34,607 bases of DNA from Chloroflexota bacterium (GCA_005881275.1 VBEF01000030.1:1-34607); one strand, 5' to 3'; positions 26,243 through 34,567 are shown, numbered from the stretch's first letter. Program-made: numbers and translations. The notes: a model not told the origin generated them from the sequence alone.

Positions 26243-26301
26243 CTGGCGAAGCCCTACACGGCCTTCAGTGTTATTTAAATCCTCTGGAATCACGATGGAT
26301 G

Positions 26302-26307
26302 TATAAC
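26302..26307 (+). promoter_or_regulatory. Candidate -10 box for a leaderless GAF-LuxR transcript
   Basis: TATAAC ends 8 bases before the GTG start at 26316, which would place the transcription start at or next to the start codon. No Shine-Dalgarno match is present before this GTG, consistent with a leaderless mRNA. No good -35 box was seen. Confidence 0.3.
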
Positions 26308-26315
26308 GATCCCGA

Positions 26316-27671
26316 GTGGACACCACAGCCCGAGCCCTCAACCCGCGAGGTACTGAAGTCCTCGCCGCCGTTGCCGATGCCACCGTCAAGCTCTATGCCG
26401 AGTCGCTGGCCGTGCAGGCGCGGATCGATACGGACGCCATCCTGACCACGGTTACGTCGACCATCAGCGAACTGATCCCGGCGACCTGCATGGCCGTCTT
26501 GATGAAGGCGGACCCCGATACCTCGCGAGTCGTGTTCGCGGACCACACCAACCCCGCGATGGCCCTGTATCTCGAAACCTATGTGGCGGCGCTGCTCCGT
26601 CCCGGCGAGGCCCCGACGACGGGTATCTCTCAGGGCGTGATCGAATCGGGCGCCCCGAAGTTCATGTCGAAAATCCCAGTCCAGAGTCTGCGGTCGATGC
26701 TTTCCGTTTTTGGCCAGACTTACACCAGCGAGCATGCCATGCCAATGGCTGTCGAATTGATCTCTATGCTGGTCGTTCCGATGCGATCCGGGCCGGCCAT
26801 AGTGGGAGCTCTCGCGCTCACGGACTGGACGGGCGGAGACGCGGTGAACGAGGACGACATCGGGTGGATGCAGAGAGTCGCCGACCGGGTCGGCATCACC
26901 ATCGACAATGCGCAGCTGAGAAACAAGGCGCTCGATCGTGTGGATCGAATCACCGCGTTGAGTGACGTGGCGCTTGCCATGACTTCGAGTCAGGACCTGC
27001 GTCTCACCTTGAAGCTGATCCTCGAGCGCGTGATCGGGGCGCTCCACGTCGAAGCCGCCGACGTCCTCCTGCTCGACGATGAGAACAAGATGGTGTTCGT
27101 CGCCGCCAGCGCGGGTTTCCATCTCGCCCCGAGCTCCGAATTCCGATTCCCCTTCCCTCCCGATATGGCCAAGCGGTCGCTGTTCGAACGCAGGATCGAC
27201 TCACCAGCGCCCGTTGAATGGATGGGTCAGCACCGCCGTTCAATCCTGGCCCGGGAGGGCCTGAACACGTACACAGCAATTCCTATGGCAGTCGGTGAAA
27301 GGGTGGTCGGCGCATTCGAAGTCTTCAGCCGGGGACGGCAGGATGCGGATCCTGAATGGCTCACCTTCCTCGACGCCATGGCGAGCCACGCCGCCATCGC
27401 TGTCGACCACGCCGCCCTGCACGATGAGCTGCGCCGGATTGGCGGGGCTCCGGTCGCGTCGCGGTTGCCGGCCCCGACTTTGACCGAGCGGGAGAGGGAG
27501 ATTCTGTCCCTCGTCGTCGAGGGTGCCGGCAATCGGGACATCAGCGAAAAGCTGCACCTCAGCCAGAACACGATCAAGTTTCACATCCGCCAGCTCCTGG
27601 ATAAAGCCGACGTGGCAAACCGAACCGAGCTGGCTGCGAAAGCGCTCCAACGCCGCTGGCTCCAAAGCTGA
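26316..27671 (+). CDS. GAF-GAF-LuxR transcriptional regulator
   Basis: 451 residues. Two GAF-like sensor domains (about 25-200 and 215-365) precede a C-terminal LuxR helix-turn-helix (about 388-448): LTEREREILSLVVEGAGNRD, then ISEKLHLSQNTIKFHIRQLL. There is no receiver domain, so it is probably controlled by a ligand or redox signal bound by GAF, not by phosphorylation. It is divergent from the tad operon across 361 bp and is the only clear DNA-binding regulator next to it. That makes it a natural candidate for controlling tad transcription; this is inference from position. A small kinase gene follows after about 75 bases. Confidence 0.9.
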   Translation: MDTTARALNPRGTEVLAAVADATVKLYAESLAVQARIDTDAILTTVTSTISELIPATCMAVLMKADPDTSRVVFADHTNPAMALYLETYVAALLRPGEAPTTGISQGVIESGAPKFMSKIPVQSLRSMLSVFGQTYTSEHAMPMAVELISMLVVPMRSGPAIVGALALTDWTGGDAVNEDDIGWMQRVADRVGITIDNAQLRNKALDRVDRITALSDVALAMTSSQDLRLTLKLILERVIGALHVEAADVLLLDDENKMVFVAASAGFHLAPSSEFRFPFPPDMAKRSLFERRIDSPAPVEWMGQHRRSILAREGLNTYTAIPMAVGERVVGAFEVFSRGRQDADPEWLTFLDAMASHAAIAVDHAALHDELRRIGGAPVASRLPAPTLTEREREILSLVVEGAGNRDISEKLHLSQNTIKFHIRQLLDKADVANRTELAAKALQRRWLQS

Positions 27672-27747
27672 TTACTACCCGATCGAGTATCGACTTCCGC
27701 CCGATCGGGCACATTGCTTGGCAGGCTAAACCGCGATAACTGACTGA

Positions 27748-28464
27748 CTGAACACCGAACCTGCGGTCGAACACCTGGTTGCGCTCGAACGCCTCAACAA
27801 GATCGTCGCGGCGTTTGCTTCGATGATGCGGCACGAAACCCGCACCGCACTCGTCGGAATACAGGGCCTTAGCGAGTTGATACGCGACGGTGGCCTGTCC
27901 GAGAGCGAGATCAAGACTTGTGCCGATGAAATCTTCGGTGCGGCACAGAAAATCGACACGCTGATCGGCCAGATGTTTGATCTCAACCGCATGGAGACCG
28001 GACAGACATCGTTTCGCAACACCAGAATGGACGTGAACGGCATCGTCAGCGATGTCTGCGTTCGTGCCCGCGCAACGGCGCGACAGTTGTCGATCGAGCT
28101 CCGTCAGGCTTCGGTTCCGCTTGTCGTAAACGGCGATCCCGATCGCATTCGCCAGGCGATTGAGAACGTCCTCGGGTTCATCACCGGAACGGGGGCCGCT
28201 GGAGGACATATCTCAGTGGCTACACGCTTGGAGGACCTCGTCGTGGTTGTAAGCATTGGCTCCCGTACGCTGAAGATTGCCGACTTCGACGATTGGCTCT
28301 ACGGACGGTACGACCGTTACGAGCAGCGACCGAGCGCGATCATCGGCGCCGGTCTTGACCTCGCGATCGCCAGGTCGATCATCGAGCTCCAGGGCGGGCG
28401 GGTCGAGGTGACAACCACGCCGAAAGAGGGTTCTGAGTTCCGGCTCGTCATGCCCGCGGCGTGA
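27748..28464 (+). CDS. Small, degenerate histidine kinase (probable non-AUG start)
   Basis: Up to 238 residues. The H box FASMMRHETRTALVGIQGL identifies a HisKA domain. The ATPase half is unusual: the N box reads QAIENVLGFITG, the G1 box (normally D-x-G-x-G) is replaced by SIGSRTLKI, but a G2-like AGLDLAIARSIIELQGG remains. The first ATG (27823) falls only four codons before the His and would remove part of the dimerisation helix. The frame is open back to a stop at 27745 and contains no ATG, GTG or TTG, so CTG 27748 is proposed as the start. An undetected frameshift is the alternative. ATP binding may be lost, making this a pseudokinase or a phosphotransfer/dimerisation partner. Its 3' end overlaps the convergent MFS gene by 17 bases. 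Confidence 0.72.
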   Translation: MNTEPAVEHLVALERLNKIVAAFASMMRHETRTALVGIQGLSELIRDGGLSESEIKTCADEIFGAAQKIDTLIGQMFDLNRMETGQTSFRNTRMDVNGIVSDVCVRARATARQLSIELRQASVPLVVNGDPDRIRQAIENVLGFITGTGAAGGHISVATRLEDLVVVVSIGSRTLKIADFDDWLYGRYDRYEQRPSAIIGAGLDLAIARSIIELQGGRVEVTTTPKEGSEFRLVMPAA

Positions 28465-29668
28465 CAGGCTCGGGCGCGGGAAGCATCAAACCGGTGGGCT
28501 GGCCGGCCGTCTCGCGCGCCGGGATCACGAGCAGTGCGATGAGTCCCGCCGCGCCAACGACTCCAGTCGCGAGGAGGAACATCGTGCGCGGGCCGAGCTC
28601 GCCGTAGATCAGTCCCCCGCCGACCGACCCGACGACAGGTGCGAGGCCGAAGAGCACCGACTTCATCAGCGCCTGGCCCGTGGCGCGCAGGTGGGAAGGG
28701 GCCAGCTCGCTGGCGATCATCACCGCGGCCACATAGGTGAGGGCGAAGGCAACGCCGACGACCAGCTTCAACAGAGCTGCGATCAGAGGATCGGTCACAA
28801 ACGCCCAGGCGATAAAGGTCACCAGGTAGATCCCACACCCGATCGCGAAGAGCGCTCGGTGGCTGAGTCGCTTCGTCAGGACGTGGGTGTAGCCCATGGT
28901 TGGGATCTCGGTGGCCGCCTGGAACGCTGCAGCCGCGCCGATCAGGAGCGCGCCACCGCCCAGGAAATTGATCCTGAGCACCAGGAAGTTTTGGGTTGCG
29001 GCAAGCGCCGCGCCAAGCAGCAGACAGCTGACGAGGAACGTCATCAGCGCGACGGGAATCCGGGAGGCCCGGACGGCGGCAGGAGGCGGCCCCGTGGGCA
29101 ATGCCCCGCCCGAGGGTTTCACGGCGTGCCATACCCACAACCCGACGAGGATGGAAAGCGGCGCGTAGACAAAAGGAATCAGTCGCAGGCCGGTCACCTG
29201 GAACAAGGCCCCCGAGCCGATGGCCGCCGCGGCCCACCCCGCGCTCATCCGCAGCCTGATCCGGGCGTAGTCGGTACGGCGGGTGACTCGCAGCCGGCGG
29301 AGCGCGATCGGGTCCAGGAGCATGAAGGGGGAACGAGCCAGGGAAAGCACGACCAAGACGACGGCAAGGCTCGCGGCGCCGCCCGCCACCGGCAGCAGCA
29401 AAGCGGCGGCGGCGGCGGCGAAGCTCGCGACGACCACCATGCGTTCGGGACTGAACTTGCGATCGGCCAGATAAGCCCAGGCCACGCCCAGGAGCAGAGA
29501 CGCCGACGCGGTGACCGCCAACACAACGCCTATCCAGGACGCCCCGAGCCCACGTTCGAAGAGGTAGAGCGGGATGTAGGGCAGCAGCGTCCCATCAGCG
29601 ATACCCACCAGGACGAATGCCCATTTGAGGCCGCGCATGGCGCGGCTTGGGTCGAGATCCGAGTCCAT
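28448..29668 (-). CDS. Major facilitator superfamily transporter
   Basis: About 406 residues with roughly 12 hydrophobic segments, a normal MFS size. Helix 1 region reads WAFVLVGIADGTLLPYIPLY, and the loop with AYLADRKFSPERM is the usual Asp-Arg-rich cytoplasmic loop after helix 2. The pattern fits the MFS_1-like/LacY-like group, but the substrate cannot be told. ATG 29668 is preferred because the 28 residues before it are Pro/Ser-rich and non-conserved. A YjbR gene lies 22 bases upstream on the same strand and is likely cotranscribed. Confidence 0.88.
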   Translation of the reverse strand: MDSDLDPSRAMRGLKWAFVLVGIADGTLLPYIPLYLFERGLGASWIGVVLAVTASASLLLGVAWAYLADRKFSPERMVVVASFAAAAAALLLPVAGGAASLAVVLVVLSLARSPFMLLDPIALRRLRVTRRTDYARIRLRMSAGWAAAAIGSGALFQVTGLRLIPFVYAPLSILVGLWVWHAVKPSGGALPTGPPPAAVRASRIPVALMTFLVSCLLLGAALAATQNFLVLRINFLGGGALLIGAAAAFQAATEIPTMGYTHVLTKRLSHRALFAIGCGIYLVTFIAWAFVTDPLIAALLKLVVGVAFALTYVAAVMIASELAPSHLRATGQALMKSVLFGLAPVVGSVGGGLIYGELGPRTMFLLATGVVGAAGLIALLVIPARETAGQPTGLMLPAPEPVTPRA

Positions 29669-29690
29669 AGGTCCGGCATAGGGTGCCAAA

Positions 29691-30038
29691 TCAGCCGGGG
29701 TTGGTGGGGCGATTTGGCGCGACTCCTTTCGGGACGACCATGCGCCACGCATCGAGCACGAGCTCCCGCATCTCTTTCTGATCGAGCGCGATCAGACGAA
29801 CGAGAACCCAGTTGTAGCGAAGGTCCGATTTTGTCGGACGCATGAACTTGTCCGGCGAGCCGCCGATCAGCCATTCCCGTTCCTCTTTGGGGAACGCGAA
29901 GCCCATGACCGTCTCATCGCGCGAGAAAGAGAGGTAGACCAGGCGGCCGACGCGAAACTTCACGCGGCCTCCGACAAGGACCTCGTAGCTGCGGGGCAGG
30001 CTCTCGGCGATTCTGCGCACGTCCGCGAGGGTCACCAT
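29691..30038 (-). CDS. MmcQ/YjbR-family protein
   Basis: 115 residues. The pattern VTLADVRRIAESLPRSYEVL, then FRVGRLVYLSF and REWLIGGSPDKF with RYNWVLVRL, matches small MmcQ/YjbR proteins, which have a CyaY-like fold and proposed DNA-binding or structural roles. No enzymatic residues are known for the family. It faces the SRPBCC gene divergently across 126 bp. Confidence 0.85.
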   Translation of the reverse strand: MVTLADVRRIAESLPRSYEVLVGGRVKFRVGRLVYLSFSRDETVMGFAFPKEEREWLIGGSPDKFMRPTKSDLRYNWVLVRLIALDQKEMRELVLDAWRMVVPKGVAPNRPTNPG

Positions 30039-30109
30039 GAGAGTCGAGACGCCGCGCTCAGTCTGCCGCCGGTGCTTGTCGATTTGGGGCGGCCATTTTC
30101 GTCTCCATT

Positions 30110-30122
30110 AGAGATAGTCTCT
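30110..30122. promoter_or_regulatory. Short palindrome in the YjbR/SRPBCC divergent promoter region
   Basis: AGAGA-TAG-TCTCT is a perfect 5-bp inverted repeat with a 3-nt centre between two divergent genes. It is 43 bases before the SRPBCC start. It is short enough to arise by chance. Confidence 0.3.
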
Positions 30123-30164
30123 CGCCCGCACAAAGCAAGGAAGCAATCAAGGAAGGGATGAACG

Positions 30165-30584
30165 ATGTCTGAATATGGAACTTCGGTCGAAACCACGGCA
30201 CCGCCTGACAGGGTCTGGAAGATCTGGTCCGACATGTCCACCTGGGGCGACTGGAATCCCAATGTCGCCACGATGGAGTGGGAAGGGGGCTTTGCCTCCG
30301 GCACGACCGGCATCATGAACACCCGCTCCGGCCAGCATCACAAGATGAAGCTCGTCGACGTGGTGCCGGGCCGCAGCTTCGCCCTTGAAACCAAGGTGGT
30401 GCCTGGGACGGCGTTTCGGTTCAACTGCAGGATCGAGCTCGTTGCGGGCAAGGCCAGGCTCAGCCAGACCGTCGAGGTGAAAGGCCCGCTGGGCCCAGTC
30501 CTCGGCGGCGTGCTGGGTCCGCAAGTCTCCAAGGAATTCGGGACATTGCTGAGCAACCTGGCCAGGAGGGCAGAGGGCGCGTAG
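30165..30584 (+). CDS. SRPBCC (START-like) family protein
   Basis: 139 residues. TSVETTAPPDRVWKIWSDMS followed by WGDWNPNV is the signature start of the polyketide cyclase/dehydrase and lipid-transport branch of the SRPBCC fold. VEVKGPLGPVLGGVLGPQVS is near the end, with the last helix after it. These proteins bind hydrophobic ligands in a cavity, and the ligand here is unknown. A clear Shine-Dalgarno run (AAGGAAGGGATGAACG) precedes ATG 30165. No biosynthetic cluster is nearby. Confidence 0.9.
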   Translation: MSEYGTSVETTAPPDRVWKIWSDMSTWGDWNPNVATMEWEGGFASGTTGIMNTRSGQHHKMKLVDVVPGRSFALETKVVPGTAFRFNCRIELVAGKARLSQTVEVKGPLGPVLGGVLGPQVSKEFGTLLSNLARRAEGA

Positions 30585-30611
30585 TCACGGCCGCGGCCCG
30601 CAGGACTAAGG

Positions 30612-30809
30612 TCAGCCTGTTTCGGACAGCGCCGCTGCGATGGCGCAACCCGGACGATGGCCGCTCCCGATAGGAGGTGCTGAGCCGGCGCACTCCGGAC
30701 ACGCTCCGGTGGAGCTGACTGGCGTCAGGCCTGCCCATTGGTGTTTGTTCAGCAAACGCCGCAGCTCGGCGATCTCGGCCCGCAGCCGCAAGACCTCGTC
30801 ATCGCTCAT
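30612..30809 (-). CDS. Small protein with coiled coil and Cys/His motif
   Basis: 65 residues. The first 20 form a charged heptad-like helix (EVLRLRAEIAELRRLLNKHQ), then a possible metal site CPECAGSAPPIGSGHRPGC has Cys-x-x-Cys, His and Cys. I do not recognise the family. The composition is far more protein-like than the opposite strand. It lies 27 bases from the convergent SRPBCC stop. GGAAGGGGG upstream is about 12 bases from the ATG, longer than ideal. Confidence 0.6.
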   Translation of the reverse strand: MSDDEVLRLRAEIAELRRLLNKHQWAGLTPVSSTGACPECAGSAPPIGSGHRPGCAIAAALSETG

Positions 30810-30960
30810 CGGACGCCATTACCCCCCTTCCTCGAATCCACCGAACCCCCGCGACTACTTGACGGTTTTACAGCTTAACCGTGAAACGTGCCGTCGCAAT
30901 TCCGCCGACATCCACGGACAGCGACTGGCGTTCGGGATTTTGGGAGTGGTTGTCTAAGCG

Positions 30961-31902
30961 CTACGGCGACGGGGTGGCCGCTGGGCTCGGGGTGGGCACG
31001 CTGGTTTGGGATGGTGGGAGTGCAACCCGCGGGGGTACGACCGGGTCACCGGTGGGTTGGCGTTCAGTTAGTGGGTACGCGTTCGGAATCGGCAAACCGT
31101 CCGGACCGATGGGGACGTCGATCACGATGTCGCTCCTGCTCGGAACTAGGGGCCGGCCATCCTGGTCATAGAGCAAGACATCTTTGAGGGGCTTTCCATC
31201 CTTTGAGTAGGGATAGATGTTGGTGACGCCGGGGTAGTAGCCGGCCGAAGCCGCGGAGAAATTCGGCTCCGACGAATAGTCGTACGAATAGCCGTTGTTG
31301 TAACCGGTGCCCATGCTCGCAAGGACGGGCAGCGCCAGCAGTGCGATCGCGACGTTGACGCTGACGACAGCCCATCGCCAGCCTCTTTTTGCCGGCAGGG
31401 CGCGCCGGCCCAGCCGCACGGAGATTCCGATAGCGACCAAAGATGCCACGATTTGAAGCAGCCCACCGCTGGTGAAGGGGTTGGGTATCGGCCTGAGGTT
31501 GCCCCCATCTCTGAAGAGGAAGGCGAGGAACAGCACAACCAGGTAAGCGCGCAGAACCCACCATCCGGGGCGCAGCTCAGGGAGTAGGGCGCGCAGGTCG
31601 GGATAGGTGAGATTGCTCGACACGGACTTCAACAGTGCCGCAGTTCGCTCGCGAACGGGCCTGTGGCGCCCGCTTGACGTCTCATTTCCGCTGCCGTAAG
31701 CCGACCGCAGCTCAGCGGCGTAATCCTCGGGCGGTCCCAAGCGCTCCTGTAGCGATAGGTCGGACTCGCTGGCGACCTCGGCCAGGTGATTCTCGAGATC
31801 CTCAAGCAGACTTTCCCGCTCGGCGTCAGGGAGGGGCGCAAGCGCAGCGCGAACGGCCGAGGCATAGCTGGCGACATCGTTGGCTTGGCTGCTATCTGGC
31901 AT
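30961..31902 (-). CDS. HAAS-domain membrane protein partnered with PadR
   Basis: About 313 residues. The N-terminal part (about 10-75) has the HAAS/DUF1700 pattern (LPDAERESLLEDLENHLAEV, then LGPPEDYAAELRSAYG), known from proteins encoded beside PadR regulators. Three or so transmembrane segments lie between about 115 and 205, followed by an extracytoplasmic Tyr/Pro-rich tail. The tail includes YYPGVTNIYPYSKDGKPL and a Pro/Thr/Ser-rich end. ATG 31902 has GGGAGGAG 8 bases upstream and overlaps the padR stop by 11 bases. In known pairs the HAAS protein is thought to signal from the membrane, with PadR controlling its transcription. Confidence 0.85.
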   Translation of the reverse strand: MPDSSQANDVASYASAVRAALAPLPDAERESLLEDLENHLAEVASESDLSLQERLGPPEDYAAELRSAYGSGNETSSGRHRPVRERTAALLKSVSSNLTYPDLRALLPELRPGWWVLRAYLVVLFLAFLFRDGGNLRPIPNPFTSGGLLQIVASLVAIGISVRLGRRALPAKRGWRWAVVSVNVAIALLALPVLASMGTGYNNGYSYDYSSEPNFSAASAGYYPGVTNIYPYSKDGKPLKDVLLYDQDGRPLVPSRSDIVIDVPIGPDGLPIPNAYPLTERQPTGDPVVPPRVALPPSQTSVPTPSPAATPSP

Positions 31903-32254
31903 TTGCGGTGCTCCTCCCATTGAGCAGGTGATCGAGGGCCCTGGTGAAGGAGCCCCACGTTTTCGTGGATTGGTCGAGGGCGCTGCGGCCGCGATCATTG
32001 AGTCCGTAGTACTTGCGGTGCGGCCCCTCGTCAGATGGAACTACGTACGACTTAAGCGCGCCGGCCTGGTACAAGCGCCGCAGCGTTCCGTACACGGACG
32101 CATCGCCAACGCCATCCAGTCCGCTGTCACGCAATTGTCGGAGAACCTCATAGCCGTAGCTGTCATGGTCTGCAAGGACCGCCAGCACGGCGAGATCCAG
32201 AACCCCTTTCAGGAGTTGGCTCGTATCGATCGAGTTTCCGTTCGCGTGGGCCAT
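31892..32254 (-). CDS. padR: PadR-family transcriptional regulator
   Basis: 120 residues. LLKGVLDLAVLAVLADHDSYGYEVLRQLRD (read in two parts), ASVYGTLRRLYQAGAL and RKYYGLNDRGRSAL define the PadR winged helix. The wing Tyr-Tyr and Leu-x-x-x-Gly are typical. It is the first gene of a two-gene unit with the HAAS membrane protein and is divergent from the CHRD gene, so it probably represses its own operon. No clear ATGT/ACAT operator was seen in the intergenic region. Confidence 0.92.
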   Translation of the reverse strand: MAHANGNSIDTSQLLKGVLDLAVLAVLADHDSYGYEVLRQLRDSGLDGVGDASVYGTLRRLYQAGALKSYVVPSDEGPHRKYYGLNDRGRSALDQSTKTWGSFTRALDHLLNGRSTANAR

Positions 32255-32413
32255 ACTGCGGTTAGAAAGGTACTACGGTTTGCGGACTAGCGCAATACGC
32301 GGGCTGATATTGGTCTCGTTAGGGCCCGCGAGTGGGCGTAACCCGCCGCGGTATGCGCCGGTGTGAGGGCGGCCAGCCGCCGTCCGGAGGTCGTTTGAGC
32401 TCAGGAGGTGGAC

Positions 32414-32944
32414 ATGAGACGAGTTTCGGTTGCTGCCGTCCTCGGGTTGGTGGCGATCGTGGCGCTGGTTACCTTCTCCAGCACCAGCGCCAACGAGGGG
32501 ACGCTCAAGTTGCGTGCGTCGCTCAATGGTTTTCAGGAGGTGCCGCCAAAGCTTACGGACGGCACAGGTACGTTCAATGCGACCATCAACGGAGGCACGC
32601 TGACCTACACGCTCACCTATTCGAATCTGTCTAGCCCGGTGCTCCAGGCGCACCTCCATTTCGGCCAGAAGGCGGTCAGCGGGGGGATCTTCATCTGGCT
32701 GTGCCAGACGGCGACCAACCCTTCCCCGACCTCAACCACGCCGACGTGCCCGGCGGCCGGCGGAACGGTCAGCGGCACCGTGACCGCGACAGATGTGCAG
32801 AAGATCAGCGGTCAGACGCTGCGCGGGGGCAACTTCAATGACGCCATCGCCATCATCCGGAGCGGTGAGGCATACGCCAACGTGCACACGACCAACTTCC
32901 CCGGCGGCGAGATTCGCGGCCAGGTGAGCGTTCACGAGGACTGA
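32414..32944 (+). CDS. Secreted CHRD-domain protein
   Basis: About 176 residues. A signal peptide (RRVSVAAVLGLVAIVALVTF, then SSTSANEG) is followed by a CHRD domain: LNGFQEVPP, LTYTLTYSNL, AHLHFGQKAVSGG and YANVHTTNFPGGEIRGQV. CHRD proteins are extracytoplasmic and of uncertain function. Two Cys (WLCQ, TTPTCPA) may pair. AGGAGG lies just upstream of ATG 32414. It is divergent from padR across 159 bp. Confidence 0.9.
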   Translation: MRRVSVAAVLGLVAIVALVTFSSTSANEGTLKLRASLNGFQEVPPKLTDGTGTFNATINGGTLTYTLTYSNLSSPVLQAHLHFGQKAVSGGIFIWLCQTATNPSPTSTTPTCPAAGGTVSGTVTATDVQKISGQTLRGGNFNDAIAIIRSGEAYANVHTTNFPGGEIRGQVSVHED

Positions 32945-32950
32945 CTTCAA

Positions 32951-32974
32951 GCGGCCGGTGGCAACGCCGGCCGC
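32951..32974 (+). terminator. Possible terminator after the CHRD gene
   Basis: GCGGCCGG (32951-32958) and CCGGCCGC (32967-32974) form an 8-bp GC stem with an 8-nt loop 7 bases after the stop. There is no strong T-run after it, so Rho-independent activity is uncertain. The rest of 32975-33185 holds no gene I can support. Confidence 0.45.
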
Positions 32975-33185
32975 CTCCTACTCGCATAGACGCCACGTTT
33001 GCCCGGCATGCCGCGCTCAATATCAGCACGAACCTGGTGATATATCGCCAGTCGCCAGCTGATGAAGGCTGCGGTTCAGTTGAAAAACACCTGGCTGTCC
33101 AAGCTGCCGTCGAAGGCTGACGACAGCTGGGTCCAAATTGCTTGCGACCCACAGCTCGACCTGGGTAGCCCATCATGCTGCTCCG

Positions 33186-33539
33186 TCAAAGGTTCCTACT
33201 GTTCAGCCACCTGGTGATAGTCCTTGGGCTCGGGTGAAGGTTCGTTATGCGCAAGCGCGCCGAGCCTGAGTTGTGGAACTTGTGTGGCCGATCAGCCGGC
33301 GCCACCACAACCTGACCCCCAACCGCCACCAGCGACTGATCACCGACGACAAACGTCGCCTCACCTTCGTGAACAACGAAGACCTCCATGTATGGGTGAG
33401 CATGAAGGTCTGGGCCCGCCCCCGGTAGTGAGTCGATCAGGAAGAAGGACAAACCAACACCACCGTGGTCAATTCCCTCGAAAAGCCAGCTGCCGCTTTG
33501 CTGCAGCATGTCCGCATCGATGACCTGAACTTCGGGCAT
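33186..33539 (-). CDS. Cupin-domain protein
   Basis: 117 residues. The cupin motifs are present: GPDLHAHPYMEVFVVHEGEA (motif 1, with His-x-His and Glu) and PADRPHKFHNSG (motif 2, with His). A metal site is therefore plausible. The enzyme activity and ligand are not known. It begins 6 bases after the upstream membrane-protein stop, so it belongs to that small operon. Confidence 0.9.
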   Translation of the reverse strand: MPEVQVIDADMLQQSGSWLFEGIDHGGVGLSFFLIDSLPGAGPDLHAHPYMEVFVVHEGEATFVVGDQSLVAVGGQVVVAPADRPHKFHNSGSARLRITNLHPSPRTITRWLNSRNL

Positions 33540-33545
33540 GCTTGC

Positions 33546-34070
33546 TCAGAACGGCTTGAACATCATCAGCCAGAGCAGGACCGCAAAACCACCTACCCCG
33601 ATGATGCTTAGCGATGTCGGATTCAGGCGGGAGAGAGCGGATTCCATCGCTTTCTGACTCGGGGCCTCGGGCTCTTTCCAATCGGGTTTGCCGAAGCCGC
33701 CGGCGATCCAGGGGAGCCCGATCGAGCGGCGGAGCTGTGACAAGGGGCCTCCGCCCAGCTCCCTCATAGCCAGCACGATGGCGATGAAAACGGCCACGGA
33801 GAGCCACGGCCACCACGAGCGCCACCAGCCGCCCGCGATCATCAACGCGACTCCGCTCCCGACCACGACGAGGAAGTCGATCCAGAAGATCCGGCCGAGC
33901 GCCCGCCGGCTGTCAAAGCTCGCGAGTGAAAGGTCGAGCAGCACGCCGATCCGCTCCGGCCGCCGTTCCTGTCGGAGCACGTAGGTGACGGTGAACGCCG
34001 CGCCGTGGCAGAGCAGCAGGACCAGGATCGAGAGAACGTGCACGAAGACGAGCGAGCGATAGAGGCTCAA
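33546..34070 (-). CDS. Integral membrane protein of unknown function
   Basis: About 174 residues with four hydrophobic segments: LVFVHVLSILVLLLCHGAAF, FWIDFLVVVGSGVALMIAGG, WPWLSVAVFIAIVLAM and SIIGVGGFAVLLWLMMF. A conserved-looking His is in the first helix pair, slightly reminiscent of DUF2269-type membrane proteins. TTG 34070 gives a TTGA overlap with the upstream gene stop; a start at 34124 would overlap much more of that gene. The operon partner upstream is also a four-helix membrane protein. Confidence 0.75.
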   Translation of the reverse strand: MSLYRSLVFVHVLSILVLLLCHGAAFTVTYVLRQERRPERIGVLLDLSLASFDSRRALGRIFWIDFLVVVGSGVALMIAGGWWRSWWPWLSVAVFIAIVLAMRELGGGPLSQLRRSIGLPWIAGGFGKPDWKEPEAPSQKAMESALSRLNPTSLSIIGVGGFAVLLWLMMFKPF

Positions 34071-34567
34071 GGTCGCGGGATGCCGGTCAGCGTGGCGAAG
34101 TCGCGGCGTGTCCAGAGCGGCCACTGAAACGCGAGCCAGAAGATGAAGAGTGCGTTGAGGACGTGCAGGGATGACAGCCAGGGCATGCCGGCAAGAGCAG
34201 GGATGTCATTCGGATAGCTGTACGGAATGATGAGGAGAGACTGCAGTACGAGCAGCGGGAAGAAGGAGGCCGCCATTCCGGTCATCCGCCAGGGAAAGTG
34301 TCCGGCAAAGCTGGTGACGACCATGACGATGGTCAGGACGAAGATGAGAATGGGCCCGACGCCACGATGGTAGAGGAGGATGCTCGCCCCAGCGGAATTT
34401 CCCCTGAGGACCGAGAAGACGCCGGCGCCCGCCGCCGCGAACTGCACGATGATCAGCACCAGCATCAGCCAGGTGCCGAGCAGGTAAACCCGCTGCGCCA
34501 GACTTCGATTGGGCAGCGCAACCTGCAGCGGACGGGCCGGATCGCGAATCTCACTGACAGTTGCCAT
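34067..34567 (-). CDS. Four-helix membrane protein, DUF6220-like
   Basis: 166 residues. The segments are LGTWLMLVLIIVQFAAAGAG, VGPILIFVLTIVMVVTSFAG, ASFFPLLVLQSLLIIPYSYP and LHVLNALFIFWLAFQWPLW. A His is seen in YHRGVG and another in LHVLNA, so a heme or quinone site is possible but unproven. AAGGAG lies 7 bases before ATG 34567. It leads the operon with the second membrane protein and the cupin. The family name is tentative. Confidence 0.75.
   Translation of the reverse strand: MATVSEIRDPARPLQVALPNRSLAQRVYLLGTWLMLVLIIVQFAAAGAGVFSVLRGNSAGASILLYHRGVGPILIFVLTIVMVVTSFAGHFPWRMTGMAASFFPLLVLQSLLIIPYSYPNDIPALAGMPWLSSLHVLNALFIFWLAFQWPLWTRRDFATLTGIPRP

Larger units (their letters stand above)
25955..26315. 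other. 361-bp divergent intergenic region between the tad operon and the GAF-LuxR gene
   Basis: There is no convincing gene. A minus-strand frame at 25951-26220 has no recognisable composition and was rejected. The region is locally richer in A/T than its neighbours and holds candidate promoters and a three-copy 7-bp motif, listed separately. I saw no confident riboswitch, although a short GGATGCAAAG stretch at 26098-26107 faintly recalls c-di-GMP riboswitch bases. The required second half was not found. Confidence 0.7.

Noticed and set aside
28691..29845. 384-codon plus-strand frame opposite the MFS gene
   Set aside because: It is highly charged and repetitive in composition, typical of the antisense of a membrane protein gene.
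30881..31187. Overlapping plus-strand frames near the HAAS gene 3' end
   Set aside because: They are Trp/Gly/Arg-rich, have no domain and run opposite the Pro-rich tail of the HAAS protein.
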